Origin: Rhodoferax sp. UBA4409
GTDB taxonomy: Bacteria > Pseudomonadota > Gammaproteobacteria > Burkholderiales > Burkholderiaceae_C
NCBI GenBank assembly: GCA_002390825.1
Contig: DGQR01000078.1
Coordinates: 1 to 19,332 of the forward strand
DNA length: 19,332 bases
Direction: 5' to 3'
This document shows, in pieces, positions 8,399 to 15,917 of this stretch (the stretch's first letter is position 1; each line of letters begins with the position of its first letter). The notes under the pieces were generated by a model. It had not been told where the DNA came from, made no database searches, and saw nothing but the letters and a program-made list of their open reading frames with translations. The translations under genes and the position numbers were made by a program.

Positions 8399-9676
8399 TC
8401 AAAACGGCGACCGTGGGCCGCTGCCGCCGGCTTTGGCAGAGGATGTGTTTTTGAGACCCGTGATCACCTCAGCGCCCTCCACCAGACCGGCAGATCCCTC
8501 GCCGCCTTCGAGTACCTCAGTGGCACTGCCGTCGCTCACCCCGATGCGCACCGCCATCGCCTGCGGCTTGCCGTCGGCGGCGAGTGTGTACACCCGGCCC
8601 CGGCCCTGTCCGCGCCCACCTGCCGGGGCGTCCACGCCCTCGATGCGCATGCGCAGTGCGGCATTGGGCACCTTGAGCGCTTTGTCACGCTGGTCGGTGA
8701 TGATGCGAACATTGGCCGTCATGCCGGGCAGCAGCTTGCCGCCTTCGTTTTTGAAACCGACGATGGCCACATAGGTCACCACATTGGCCACATTGGTGGC
8801 GGCCTTGCGCACCTGGCGGATGCTGCCTTCAAAGGTTTGGCCGGGAAAGGCATCCACCGTGAAGCTGGCTTTCTGGCCGGTTTTGAGGCGGCCCACATCG
8901 CTCTCGTCAATCGCGGCTTCGACCTGCATGTCCGACAGGTTCTGGGCAATCACAAACAGCTCGGGCGCCTGCAGGCTGCTGGCCACCGTTTGGCCGCGCT
9001 CAATGGTGCGCTTGATCACAATGCCGTTCACCGGCGAGGTAATGCGGGTGCGGGCCAAGTCGATACGCGCTTGCGCCAGCGCCGCCTCGCGCTGGGCCAC
9101 ATTGGCCTGCGCCGTTTTGACCTGGGCTTGGGCCACGCCCACTTGGGCCTGCACGCTTTTCATGGCCTCCAGGCTGGTGTTCACCAAAGCGCGGGCCTTG
9201 TCCGCCTCGCTGGCGGCGATGAATTGCTGGTCGGCCAGGCTCTTTTTGCGGTCGGAGTCGCGGCGGGCCTCGTCCAAGTCCACCTGCGCGCGCGACACCT
9301 GGGTTTGTGCGGCCAGCGCGTTGGCTTGCGCGGTCAGCACCGCGGCGCGGGCCGCATCAACATCGGCCTGGGCGCTGCGCACCCGGTATTCAAAGGTCTC
9401 GGGGTCGATCTGGGCGATCAGCTGGCCGGCTTTGACTTCGCTATTGAAATCCACCAGCACGTCGCGGATCTGCCCGCTCACCTGGGTGCCCACGCTCACC
9501 TGCGCCACGGGGCTGACGGCGCCACTGGCCGCCACGGTGGCTTGCAGATTGCCGCGACTCACCGTTGCCGTGCGGTACTCGACTTTGCCGCCATTTTGTT
9601 GCTGCACCCACCACCAGCCGCCCGCTCCCAAGGCAACCACCAGCGCCACGGCGGCGCCTATGCGTTTTGTATTCAT
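8399..9676 (-). CDS. MacA-like periplasmic adaptor (membrane fusion protein)
   Basis: The 425-residue protein has an N-terminal membrane anchor (IGAAVALVVALGAGGWWW), then the first half of a lipoyl domain (SGAVSPVAQVSVGTQVSGQI), a long alanine- and glutamine-rich alpha-helical hairpin at about 95-205, and the returning lipoyl and beta-barrel parts with GIVIKRTIERGQTV. This is the HlyD/MacA architecture: an adaptor that links an inner-membrane transporter to an outer-membrane channel. It is the first gene of the adaptor-ATPase-permease set. The substrate cannot be deduced. The start at 9676 puts the hydrophobic anchor right after a short basic segment (MNTKR); the Shine-Dalgarno sequence is weak. 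Confidence 0.9.
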   Translation of the reverse strand: MNTKRIGAAVALVVALGAGGWWWVQQQNGGKVEYRTATVSRGNLQATVAASGAVSPVAQVSVGTQVSGQIRDVLVDFNSEVKAGQLIAQIDPETFEYRVRSAQADVDAARAAVLTAQANALAAQTQVSRAQVDLDEARRDSDRKKSLADQQFIAASEADKARALVNTSLEAMKSVQAQVGVAQAQVKTAQANVAQREAALAQARIDLARTRITSPVNGIVIKRTIERGQTVASSLQAPELFVIAQNLSDMQVEAAIDESDVGRLKTGQKASFTVDAFPGQTFEGSIRQVRKAATNVANVVTYVAIVGFKNEGGKLLPGMTANVRIITDQRDKALKVPNAALRMRIEGVDAPAGGRGQGRGRVYTLAADGKPQAMAVRIGVSDGSATEVLEGGEGSAGLVEGAEVITGLKNTSSAKAGGSGPRSPF

Positions 9677-9734
9677 GCCCTGATTTTAGAAAGCCGCCAT
9701 GGCAAACCCATGTCAGCCACCCAAAGGCCCTTGA

Positions 9735-9748
9735 CCGCCCCGGGGCGG
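9735..9748. promoter_or_regulatory. Perfect 14-bp palindrome in the divergent intergenic region
   Basis: CCGCCCCGGGGCGG lies in the 213-bp gap between the adaptor gene and the DUF2306 gene. A second, looser inverted repeat, GATGGCG at 9839-9845 with CGCCATC at 9861-9867, lies closer to the DUF2306 start. Either could be an operator, but GC-rich palindromes arise easily in this composition. No clear promoter was recognised in the gap. Confidence 0.25.
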
Positions 9749-9889
9749 CCGCTTTGCCACTGTCCAGCTGCCACTCACGCCGTGCCGCTGCATCTGGCGC
9801 CGCCGGGGGTGCATTCCGTCGCAAACCGGTGGGCAAGTGATGGCGCACGCGGCACAGTCACGCCATCGCCAGAACCCAACGCCGCCGCC

Positions 9890-10303
9890 ATGCCACTTAC
9901 ACCCGTCATCGCTGTTCATTTGACTGCTGCACTCGCCGCACTGGTGATCGGGCCGCTGGCCATCTGGGCCCGACGCGGCAGCACACAACGCACCCGCTTG
10001 CACCGCGCGGCCGGCTACGCCTGGGTCACGATGATGCTGGCCACCGCCATCAGCGCCATGTTTATCCGCGACTACCAGCTACCCAACTGGGCCGGCTACA
10101 CCTGGATCCACTTATTTGTGCCGGTCACGCTGGCCGGCCTGTTCGGTGCGTTCCGGGCATTGGCGCTTCACGATATTGCCCGCCACCGCAAGATCATGCA
10201 GGGCCTTTATGTCGGTGCCTGCCTGGGTGCGGGCGCCTTCACGTTGCTGCCCGGGCGCTACCTCGGCCAGCTGGTCTGGGGCCAATGGTTCGGCCTTTTG
10301 TAA
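9890..10303 (+). CDS. DUF2306-family small membrane protein
   Basis: The 137-residue protein starts MPLTPVIAVHLTAALAALV and has about four hydrophobic segments, with the conserved features HRAAGYAWV and HRKIMQGLYVGACLGAG. These match the DUF2306 family, whose role is unknown; histidines in related membrane proteins sometimes bind heme, but that is inference. The reading frame stays open far upstream, yet that stretch lies antisense to the adaptor gene and encodes nothing recognisable, so the ATG at 9890 is chosen. The gene is divergent from the adaptor gene and lies 25 nt upstream of the 2TM gene. Confidence 0.75.
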   Translation: MPLTPVIAVHLTAALAALVIGPLAIWARRGSTQRTRLHRAAGYAWVTMMLATAISAMFIRDYQLPNWAGYTWIHLFVPVTLAGLFGAFRALALHDIARHRKIMQGLYVGACLGAGAFTLLPGRYLGQLVWGQWFGLL

Positions 10304-10328
10304 TTCATCCCGCTTGGAGTCCATCCCC

Positions 10329-10625
10329 ATGAACGCATTCACCGCTCTCTCACCCGCCGACTTGGAGCGCCTGGCCCGCAAACGGGCCGGCGCCAAAATG
10401 GGGTGGTACATCCACGCCCTGGTGTTTGTTTTGGTCAACGCCGGGCTGATGCTGCTGGCAGCCTTGCAAGGCCTGCACTGGGCCGTGTTCCCTGCTGCGG
10501 GCTGGGCACTGGGCCTGGCGGTACACGGTGCGGTGGTGTTCATCCGACTGCAACGGGTCGGCCTGTTTCACTCGCTGCTGGAGCGTGAGCGCCAAGCCCT
10601 ACAAGCCCAGCGCGACCCCTGGTAA
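10329..10625 (+). CDS. 2TM-domain small membrane protein
   Basis: The 98-residue protein has a short soluble N-terminus (LSPADLERLARKRAGAKMGW) and two hydrophobic helices, at about 26-46 and 50-72, then a charged tail (LLERERQALQAQRDPW). This is the 2TM domain layout, often found next to or fused with LytS-type sensor kinases. The sensor kinase gene follows after 33 nt. Its role may be to assist membrane sensing, which is inference from context. The ATG at 10329 is used because the upstream extension overlaps the DUF2306 gene and shows no family features. Confidence 0.8.
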   Translation: MNAFTALSPADLERLARKRAGAKMGWYIHALVFVLVNAGLMLLAALQGLHWAVFPAAGWALGLAVHGAVVFIRLQRVGLFHSLLERERQALQAQRDPW

Positions 10626-10658
10626 GCGCGCCACACTTGGCGGCATACTCAGAGCCCT

Positions 10659-11717
10659 ATGCGCCCCCTGCCCCCTACTGCTTTAGCCCTGCGCGGCCTC
10701 AAGGTGCTGGTCCTCAACACCGTCATTGCGATGGGCATCACGCTGTTTGACAACCACTCGTTCGGCCTCAACCTGGTGTATTCGAACTGCATAGGCATTT
10801 GCATCTGGTGCTACATCGAGTGTGCCAACTACTTCTTGGTGGACAACTGGCAAAAGCATGTGTCCCGGCTGATCTTCATCGTGCCGGTGTCGGTGGTGCT
10901 GGGCTATGTGAGCGGCCATCTGCTGACTGACCTGATCCTGGGCACCACCTCGTTTCAATACTGGAAACAGACCCCCCGCATGGCCTGGGGCATGTTGTTT
11001 GTAAGTCTGGTGGCCGGCGGCACGATTTGCTGGGTGTTTGTCAGCCGGGAGCAACTCGCCGCTGAGCGGCAAAACCTCGAGATTGCCCGCCGCCAAGCCA
11101 GCGAGGCCCAGCTCAAGCTGCTCGAATCGCAGCTGGAGCCGCACATGCTGTTCAACACCCTGGCCAACCTGCGCGTCCTGATCAGCCTCGACCCGGCGCG
11201 GGCCCAAACCATGCTGGATCAGATGATTGCCTACCTGCGGGCCACCCTCTCGGCCTCGCGCGCGCCGGCAGGCGGCACCCGCCACACCCTGGCCGATGAG
11301 TTTGCCCGCCTGCACGACTACCTGGAGCTCATGGCCATCCGCATGGGGCCACGGCTGCAGTTCACCCTGGACCTGCCCGATGCCCTGCGCGACCAGCCGG
11401 TGCCGCCCCTGCTGCTGCAACCCTTGGTGGAAAACAGCATCCAGCATGGCCTGGAGCCCAAGGTGGAGGGCGGCAGCATCCGCATCGCCGCCAGCGCAGA
11501 CCAAGGGCGCTTAACTTTGCAGGTGCAAGACACCGGCTTGGGCGCAGACCCGGCCCACCTGCAGGGCCAGGCCGCGTCCTCACCCGGCCATGGCTTTGGC
11601 TTGCAACAGGTGCGCGAGCGGCTGGCCACCACCTTCGGCAGCGAGGGCGCTATGCTTTTGGTAGCAGCACCCGAAGGCGGAATAAGCGCCAGTGTCACTT
11701 TCCCCCTCAAAACCTGA
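10659..11717 (+). CDS. LytS/AlgZ-type sensor histidine kinase
   Basis: The 352-residue protein has about four membrane helices in residues 15-130 and a coiled segment (EQLAAERQNLEIARRQ). The His_kinase domain of the LytS family follows, with phosphoacceptor His162 in LESQLEPHMLFNTLANL. The HATPase domain has N-box VENSIQHGLEPK (Asn259), DTGLGA (291-296) and GHGFGLQQVRERL. It should phosphorylate the LytTR regulator encoded 6 nt downstream. The signal is unknown. The last coding stretch, residues about 331-344, coincides with a dispersed repeat copy at 11649-11692, yet the reading frame and a plausible final strand are kept. Confidence 0.92.
   Translation: MRPLPPTALALRGLKVLVLNTVIAMGITLFDNHSFGLNLVYSNCIGICIWCYIECANYFLVDNWQKHVSRLIFIVPVSVVLGYVSGHLLTDLILGTTSFQYWKQTPRMAWGMLFVSLVAGGTICWVFVSREQLAAERQNLEIARRQASEAQLKLLESQLEPHMLFNTLANLRVLISLDPARAQTMLDQMIAYLRATLSASRAPAGGTRHTLADEFARLHDYLELMAIRMGPRLQFTLDLPDALRDQPVPPLLLQPLVENSIQHGLEPKVEGGSIRIAASADQGRLTLQVQDTGLGADPAHLQGQAASSPGHGFGLQQVRERLATTFGSEGAMLLVAAPEGGISASVTFPLKT
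11649..11692 (+). repeat. Dispersed short repeat, copy 2, inside the sensor kinase 3' end
   Basis: The plus strand follows GCTAT-N9-AGC-N16-ATAAGCGCCAG in the same 44-base register as the copies at 6418-6461 and 12108-12151. It encodes residues AMLLVAAPEGGISA of the kinase. Flanking bases continue to about 11712. Confidence 0.55.
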
Positions 11718-11723
11718 GCAACC

Positions 11724-12587
11724 ATGACCGTTGCGACCGCACTGATAGCTGAAGACGAGCCCCTGCTGGCCATGGCCCTGCAGGCCGAGTTGGCCCGCGC
11801 CTGGCCCACGCTGCAGGTGCTGCGCACCGTGGGCGATGGCGCATCCGCGGTGCAGGCTGCGCTGGAACTGGCACCCCGGGTGCTATTTTTTGACATCCGC
11901 ATGCCCGGCCTGAGCGGGCTGGACGCCGCCCTCGAGCTGGCCGAACTCTGGCCCCCGGCCCACGCGCCGCACCAGCCCTTCCCGGCGCTGGTGTTTGTGA
12001 CCGCCTACGACCAATACGCGGTGCAAGCCTTTGAAGCGCAGGCCATGGACTACCTGCTCAAGCCAGTGCAAGCCGCGCGCTTGCAAAAAACCGTATCAAA
12101 ACTGCAGCAGGCGCTCATAAAACCTGCGCATACCGCTCCTGAAAGCATAGCAAACCCAGTGCCTGATGCCACCTTGGAAGCCACGCTGCACCAACTGCGC
12201 GGCCTGCTGGAGCACAGCGGCCGGGTCACCGGCAGCGGCCTGGGCGCCGCGCCAGCCCAGCCCCGCCTGCAGGTGCTGCAGGCCAGCGTAGGGCCGCAGA
12301 TTCACATGGTCGCGGTGAGCGAGGTGCTGGTGTTCGAGGCGGCCGACAAGTACCTGCGGGTCCTGACTGCCGACCGCGAATACCTGCTGCGCACCCCCCT
12401 CAAAGACCTGCTCACCCAGCTCGACCCGGACGAGTTCTGGCAGATCCACCGCGGCACTGTGGTGCGGGCCAGCGCAATTGCAGTTGTGCACCGCGACGAC
12501 GCGGGCAAGCTCTCGCTCACCTTGCGCGAGCGTAATGACAAACTGCCAGTCAGCCGCCTCTACGCCCAACGCTTCAAAGCTATGTAG
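11724..12587 (+). CDS. LytTR-family response regulator
   Basis: The 287-residue transcription factor has a REC domain (1-125) with acidic AEDE, phosphoacceptor Asp57 in LFFDIRMPG, Thr in FVTAYDQYAV and the LLKPVQ lysine. A linker of about 60 residues leads to a C-terminal LytTR DNA-binding domain (about 185-287) with VLVFEAADKYLRVLT, EYLLRTPLKDL, FWQIHRGTVVR and DNKLPVSRLYAQRF. It is the AlgR/LytR type that binds pairs of short direct repeats. It begins 6 nt after the sensor kinase gene. The linker (residues 129-143) is encoded by a dispersed repeat copy, which may explain its length. Confidence 0.93.
   Translation: MTVATALIAEDEPLLAMALQAELARAWPTLQVLRTVGDGASAVQAALELAPRVLFFDIRMPGLSGLDAALELAELWPPAHAPHQPFPALVFVTAYDQYAVQAFEAQAMDYLLKPVQAARLQKTVSKLQQALIKPAHTAPESIANPVPDATLEATLHQLRGLLEHSGRVTGSGLGAAPAQPRLQVLQASVGPQIHMVAVSEVLVFEAADKYLRVLTADREYLLRTPLKDLLTQLDPDEFWQIHRGTVVRASAIAVVHRDDAGKLSLTLRERNDKLPVSRLYAQRFKAM
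12108..12151 (-). repeat. Dispersed short repeat, copy 3, in the linker of the LytTR regulator
   Basis: On the minus strand this copy follows GCTAT-N9-AGC-N16-ATGAGCGCCTG in register with the other two copies. Compared with the copy at 6418-6461 in the same orientation, both begin with a GGCGCTCAT core and end in ATAGCAA. It encodes about 15 residues (ALIKPAHTAPESIAN) between REC and LytTR without breaking the frame. Confidence 0.6.
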
Positions 12588-12685
12588 TGGGCGGCTTCTA
12601 CTTGGGGTAAACGAGCCCTCTGTGGCATGGGTGTTGCTGGGTATAGCTCCCTACAATGCCCCATCGATTCCCTAGGACCCCTTCC

Positions 12686-13846
12686 ATGCAATTGAAACTC
12701 TCGCGTCGCAGCACACTGCGCCTGCTTTCCGCGTCCGCTGTAGCCTCATCCGGGCTGTTGGCTGGCTGCGACTCCACGCCCGCGGTTATCAAAATCGGCG
12801 TCGCCCAGCCGTTGAGCGGCAACCTCGCGGCCCTCGGCCAGGACTTGCTCAATGGTGTGAACCTCGCGGCAGAAGAAATCAACAAGGAAGGTTACAAGGT
12901 CAAGGGCAAGACGGTGACCTTTGAGATCGTGGCTGTCGACGACAAGGCCAACGCCGAAACCGGTAAGGCCGTCGCTCAGCAACTCGTAGACGCCGGTGTG
13001 GTAGCAGTGATCGGCCACCTGAACTCAGGGGTCAGTATTGCCGCAGCGCCCATTTATGCGGGCCGCAACATCGCCCAGTTGGCGATTTCCACCAACCCCA
13101 AATTCACCCAGCTAGGCCTGGACACCACCTTCCGCCTGGTGGCCAACGACACGCTGCAGGCCAAGGCCATTGGCAGCTACTCCGCGTCGCAAATTGTCGG
13201 CACCCGCTACGCCTTGCAAGACGACAGCACCACCTACGGCAAAGAGCTGGCCGAGGGAGCCGAAGTGCAGCTCAAACTCGCCAAAAAAGAAATCGTGCTC
13301 AAGCAAAGCTTTGACGACAAGACGGTCGATTTCGACGCCTTCGCCGCCAAGCTCAAGGCAGAAAACGTGCAGGTGCTGGTCACCACCGTGAGCGACTTCC
13401 AGGTCGTCGCCCTGATTGAGGCCCTCAAAAAACTCGACTACACCGGCATCACCATCCTCGGTGCAGACACCGCGAAAACGCCCGACATGCTCAAGGGCGG
13501 CGGCGGCATGAAGGGCTTGTTTGTGACCTCGCCCATCCTGGAAGCCCGCGAATTCACCGCCGGGGCCGCCTTCCTCGACAAGTACCGCGCCAAGTTCAAA
13601 AAAGACCCCGCCTATGCCGGTCACTACACCTACGACGCGATGCATGTGTTGGCCGCAGCCATCCGCCGTGCGGAGTCCAGCAAGGCTGCAGACATTACTG
13701 CCATGCTCAAAAAGCTCGATGGCTATGCCCCGGTAACCGGCTCCATGAAATGGGATGACAAAGGCGAGCAGCGCTACGGCGTGATTGGGGTTTACAGTGG
13801 CAAAGGCGGGCTCTGGGAATCCCAGATGCGCTCCGACAGCTGGTAA
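12686..13846 (+). CDS. Branched-chain amino acid type ABC substrate-binding lipoprotein
   Basis: The 386-residue protein is a LivK-like periplasmic binding protein (type I fold). Its N-terminus has a twin-arginine motif, SRRSTLRLL, and a lipobox LLAGC with Cys28, so a Tat-exported lipoprotein is predicted. The mature part begins with IKIGVAQPLSGNLAALGQDLLNG and carries GHLNSG and STNPKFT, typical of the family. It is clearly paralogous to the protein encoded at 14739, but the usual ligand-contact segment SPSATNP is replaced by AISTNP, so ligand choice may differ. AGGA precedes the ATG at 12686 at suitable distance; an open ATG at 12656 would put ten extra residues before the signal. No permease genes are adjacent. 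Confidence 0.88.
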   Translation: MQLKLSRRSTLRLLSASAVASSGLLAGCDSTPAVIKIGVAQPLSGNLAALGQDLLNGVNLAAEEINKEGYKVKGKTVTFEIVAVDDKANAETGKAVAQQLVDAGVVAVIGHLNSGVSIAAAPIYAGRNIAQLAISTNPKFTQLGLDTTFRLVANDTLQAKAIGSYSASQIVGTRYALQDDSTTYGKELAEGAEVQLKLAKKEIVLKQSFDDKTVDFDAFAAKLKAENVQVLVTTVSDFQVVALIEALKKLDYTGITILGADTAKTPDMLKGGGGMKGLFVTSPILEAREFTAGAAFLDKYRAKFKKDPAYAGHYTYDAMHVLAAAIRRAESSKAADITAMLKKLDGYAPVTGSMKWDDKGEQRYGVIGVYSGKGGLWESQMRSDSW

Positions 13847-13865
13847 GCCCCACCGCAAAGAACAC

Positions 13866-13872
13866 TGAGGAG
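13866..13872 (+). promoter_or_regulatory. Strong ribosome binding site of the P-loop gene
   Basis: TGAGGAG lies 6 nt before the ATG at 13879. It fixes that start over the internal methionines at codons 17 and 19, which lie nearer the P-loop. Confidence 0.65.
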
Positions 13873-13878
13873 AACACC

Positions 13879-14469
13879 ATGACTTTGCGCTACACCACCG
13901 TACCCAACACCTTGCCCGAGAGCAAGATGCGCATGTACCCCACCAAGGTCATCAACATCATTGGGGGGCCGGGTAGCGACAAGTCGCTGTTCTCAGCAGC
14001 CATCATTCTGTTTCTCAACCTCCACCACAAGACGGTGGAGACCATTCCCGACTACGCCAAGTCACTGGTCTGGCAACAAAACTTTGAGGTGCTGAAAAAC
14101 CAGTATTTCATTGCCCAGCGCCAGTTTGAAATGCTCAACCTGCTCGACGGGCAGGTGCAGTTCCTGATCACCGAGTGCTCGCTCCCTCAGGTGCTGTATT
14201 ACAACGAGCACTACCCCGAAAATATTTGCGACGTGGGCAAGACCCGCGCACAAATTTTGGAGTGGTACCACCAGCACAACAACATCAACATCCTGGTGGA
14301 GCGCGGCGACAAGAAATACGTGCACACCGGCCGTTTCCAAGATGAAGACCAGGCCCGCGAGGTGGACCGCGGGCTGCGCACCACGCTGCTGACCGAAGGC
14401 ATTCACTTCACCGCACTGCCGGCCGATGTGGACGCCATCAACACCTTTGCCCGCACCCTGATCGACTAA
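13879..14469 (+). CDS. Phage-type P-loop NTPase/kinase-like protein with altered Walker A
   Basis: The 196-residue protein resembles, from memory, the small AAA/kinase-like P-loop proteins common in tailed phages. It has a P-loop after a beta strand (KVINIIGG), then IPDYAKSLVW (usual form TEYAKD), a Walker B-like strand FLITECSL, YYNEHY, and a lid-like segment VERGDKKYVHTGRFQDE with arginines. The Walker A reads GGPGSDKS (29-36): the Gly before Lys35 is Asp, which is unusual and could weaken nucleotide binding. The lysine and serine remain. It lies 32 nt after the binding-lipoprotein gene and may share its transcript. No other phage gene is nearby. The function is unknown; a nucleotide or small-molecule kinase is one guess. 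Confidence 0.72.
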   Translation: MTLRYTTVPNTLPESKMRMYPTKVINIIGGPGSDKSLFSAAIILFLNLHHKTVETIPDYAKSLVWQQNFEVLKNQYFIAQRQFEMLNLLDGQVQFLITECSLPQVLYYNEHYPENICDVGKTRAQILEWYHQHNNINILVERGDKKYVHTGRFQDEDQAREVDRGLRTTLLTEGIHFTALPADVDAINTFARTLID

Positions 14470-14474
14470 TCAGG

Positions 14475-14508
14475 CCCGGAGGCCAAAATCGGTTCCGCTC
14501 CGGGGTTT
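14475..14508 (+). terminator. Possible weak terminator after the P-loop gene
   Basis: CCCGGAG (14475-14481) pairs with CTCCGGG (14498-14504) around a 16-nt loop, and GTTTT follows. The long loop and short T run make it only a modest candidate. It sits right after the stop at 14467-14469. Confidence 0.35.
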
Positions 14509-14738
14509 TCCCTGAGGTGAAATCCGCACCAAAACTGTGCATTCGTTCATCCGGAGCACCAAAGGCAACCTCGCTTCAGAGGGAGAAGCCCTGTTTTGGG
14601 AGCAAATCAATTCATGCTCCATTAGAGATTTAAATACTAGTACCATATCAGTACAAGCCTGATGCTCACCTTTCAAGACTTGCGCTAATGTTCGCCCCGG
14701 TGAGAAATTTATTCACACTTTTTTAATTTGGAGTTTTT
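14509..14738 (+). promoter_or_regulatory. Leader and promoter region of the livK-like gene
   Basis: This AT-richer stretch precedes a gene that looks highly expressed. It holds a perfect inverted repeat, GGAGCA (14599-14604) with TGCTCC (14615-14620), and two direct AGTAC repeats starting 11 nt apart (14639 and 14650), about one helical turn. A GGAG ribosome binding site lies at 14730-14733, 5 nt before the ATG. I could not assign -35 and -10 boxes with confidence. Confidence 0.4.
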
Positions 14739-15875
14739 ATGAAGTTGAAAATTGTTGCAGCCGCAGCCATCGCCTTGACCACCGGAATGGCTTTCGCACA
14801 AAACGCGGTTGTCACTATCGCTCACGTTGGCCCTACAAGCGGCGCGATCGCCCACTTGGGTAAGGACAACGAAAACGGCGCCAAATTGGCCGTTGAAGAA
14901 CTCAACGCAGCTGGCGTGACCATCGGCGGTAAAAAAGTTACTCTGCGTTTGATGACAGAAGACGACGCAGCTGATCCTAAGCAAGGTACTGCTGTTGCCC
15001 AGAAGCTGGCTGATGCCAAGGTTTCCGGCGTGATCGGTCACTTGAACTCCGGCACCACCATCCCTGCTTCCAGCATCTACTCTGACGCTGGCATCCCCCA
15101 AGTTTCTCCTTCCGCTACCAACCCCAAGTACACACGCCAAGGCTTCAAGACAGCTTTCCGTTTGGTGGCTGACGATGCACAACTGGGCGGCACACTGGGC
15201 CGTTACGCTGTGAAAGAACTGAAGGGCAAGTCCATCGCCGTGATCGACGACCGTACTGCTTACGGCCAAGGCGTTGCACAAGAGTTCAGCAAGGCTGTTG
15301 AAGCTGCTGGCGGCACCGTGGTTGCTAAAGAATTCACGACCGACAAAGCCACTGACTTCTCCGCTATCCTGACCACCATCAAGGGCAAGAAAGCTGACGT
15401 CGTGTTCTTCGGCGGTATGGACGCTGTTGCAGGCCCCATGCTGCGTCAAATGAAGTCCTTGGGCATCAACGCCAAGTTCATGGGCGGCGACGGCATCTGC
15501 TCCACCGAATTGGTGAAGTTGGGTGGCGACGCGATTGCTGACAACCAAGTCTACTGCGCGGAAGCCGGTGGCGTGGAAGGCCAGCAAAAGGTCGGCATGG
15601 ACGCATTCAAGACCAAGTTCAAGGCCAAGTTCGGTACAGACGTTCAGGTGTACGCACCCTACGTGTACGACGGCGTGAACCTGATGGTTGCCGCCATGGT
15701 CAAGGCCGGTTCTTCCGACCCAGCCAAGTACCTGCCCGTGTTGGCAGCTACCAAGGACTACAAGGGCGTGACAGGCAACATCTCCTTTGACAACAAGGGC
15801 GACATCCTGAACGGCGCTTTGACACTGAAGACCGTCAAGGGCGGCAAGCTGTCTGAAATCGCTGTGATCCGCTAA
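14739..15875 (+). CDS. livK: Branched-chain amino acid ABC transporter substrate-binding protein (LivK-like)
   Basis: The 378-residue protein begins with a Sec signal peptide, cleaved probably after AFA at residue 20, and then reads as a type I periplasmic binding protein: VVTIAHVGPTSGAIAHLGKDNENGAKLAVEELN, GHLNSGTTIPAS, PQVSPSATNPKYT, FRLVADD, DDRTAYGQG and FFGGMD. It would deliver leucine/isoleucine/valine or related amino acids to a LivHMGF transporter, but those genes are not in the window. Codon choice differs from its neighbours, with many GCT, GTT, ACT and GGT codons, as expected for an abundant protein. A GGAG sits 5 nt upstream and a strong terminator follows. The ligand is inferred from family only. 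Confidence 0.9.
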   Translation: MKLKIVAAAAIALTTGMAFAQNAVVTIAHVGPTSGAIAHLGKDNENGAKLAVEELNAAGVTIGGKKVTLRLMTEDDAADPKQGTAVAQKLADAKVSGVIGHLNSGTTIPASSIYSDAGIPQVSPSATNPKYTRQGFKTAFRLVADDAQLGGTLGRYAVKELKGKSIAVIDDRTAYGQGVAQEFSKAVEAAGGTVVAKEFTTDKATDFSAILTTIKGKKADVVFFGGMDAVAGPMLRQMKSLGINAKFMGGDGICSTELVKLGGDAIADNQVYCAEAGGVEGQQKVGMDAFKTKFKAKFGTDVQVYAPYVYDGVNLMVAAMVKAGSSDPAKYLPVLAATKDYKGVTGNISFDNKGDILNGALTLKTVKGGKLSEIAVIR

Positions 15876-15889
15876 TCACGGACCTGTCT

Positions 15890-15911
15890 CATGGCAACGC
15901 AAGTTGCCATG
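15890..15911 (+). ncRNA. Stable 3' hairpin downstream of the livK-like gene
   Basis: CATGGCAAC (15890-15898) and GTTGCCATG (15903-15911) form a perfect 9-bp stem with a GCAA tetraloop, a very stable GNRA type. It lies between the stop codon and the terminator and has no T run of its own. It could protect the 3' end of the transcript; that role is inference. Confidence 0.5.
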
Positions 15912-15917
15912 CACAGC

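Noticed and set aside
8360..9889. Very long plus-strand open frame running into the DUF2306 gene
   Set aside because: It is antisense to the intact adaptor gene, its translation is low-complexity, and only the part from 9890 has recognisable membrane-protein features.
12580..12627. Possible fourth, degenerate copy of the dispersed repeat
   Set aside because: It begins GCTAT and has a GAGCCC block, but needs an insertion and the central AGC is GGC, so the match is too weak.
12652..12657. TACAAT as a -10 box for the binding-lipoprotein gene
   Set aside because: The hexamer is good but no acceptable -35 lies 16-18 nt upstream.
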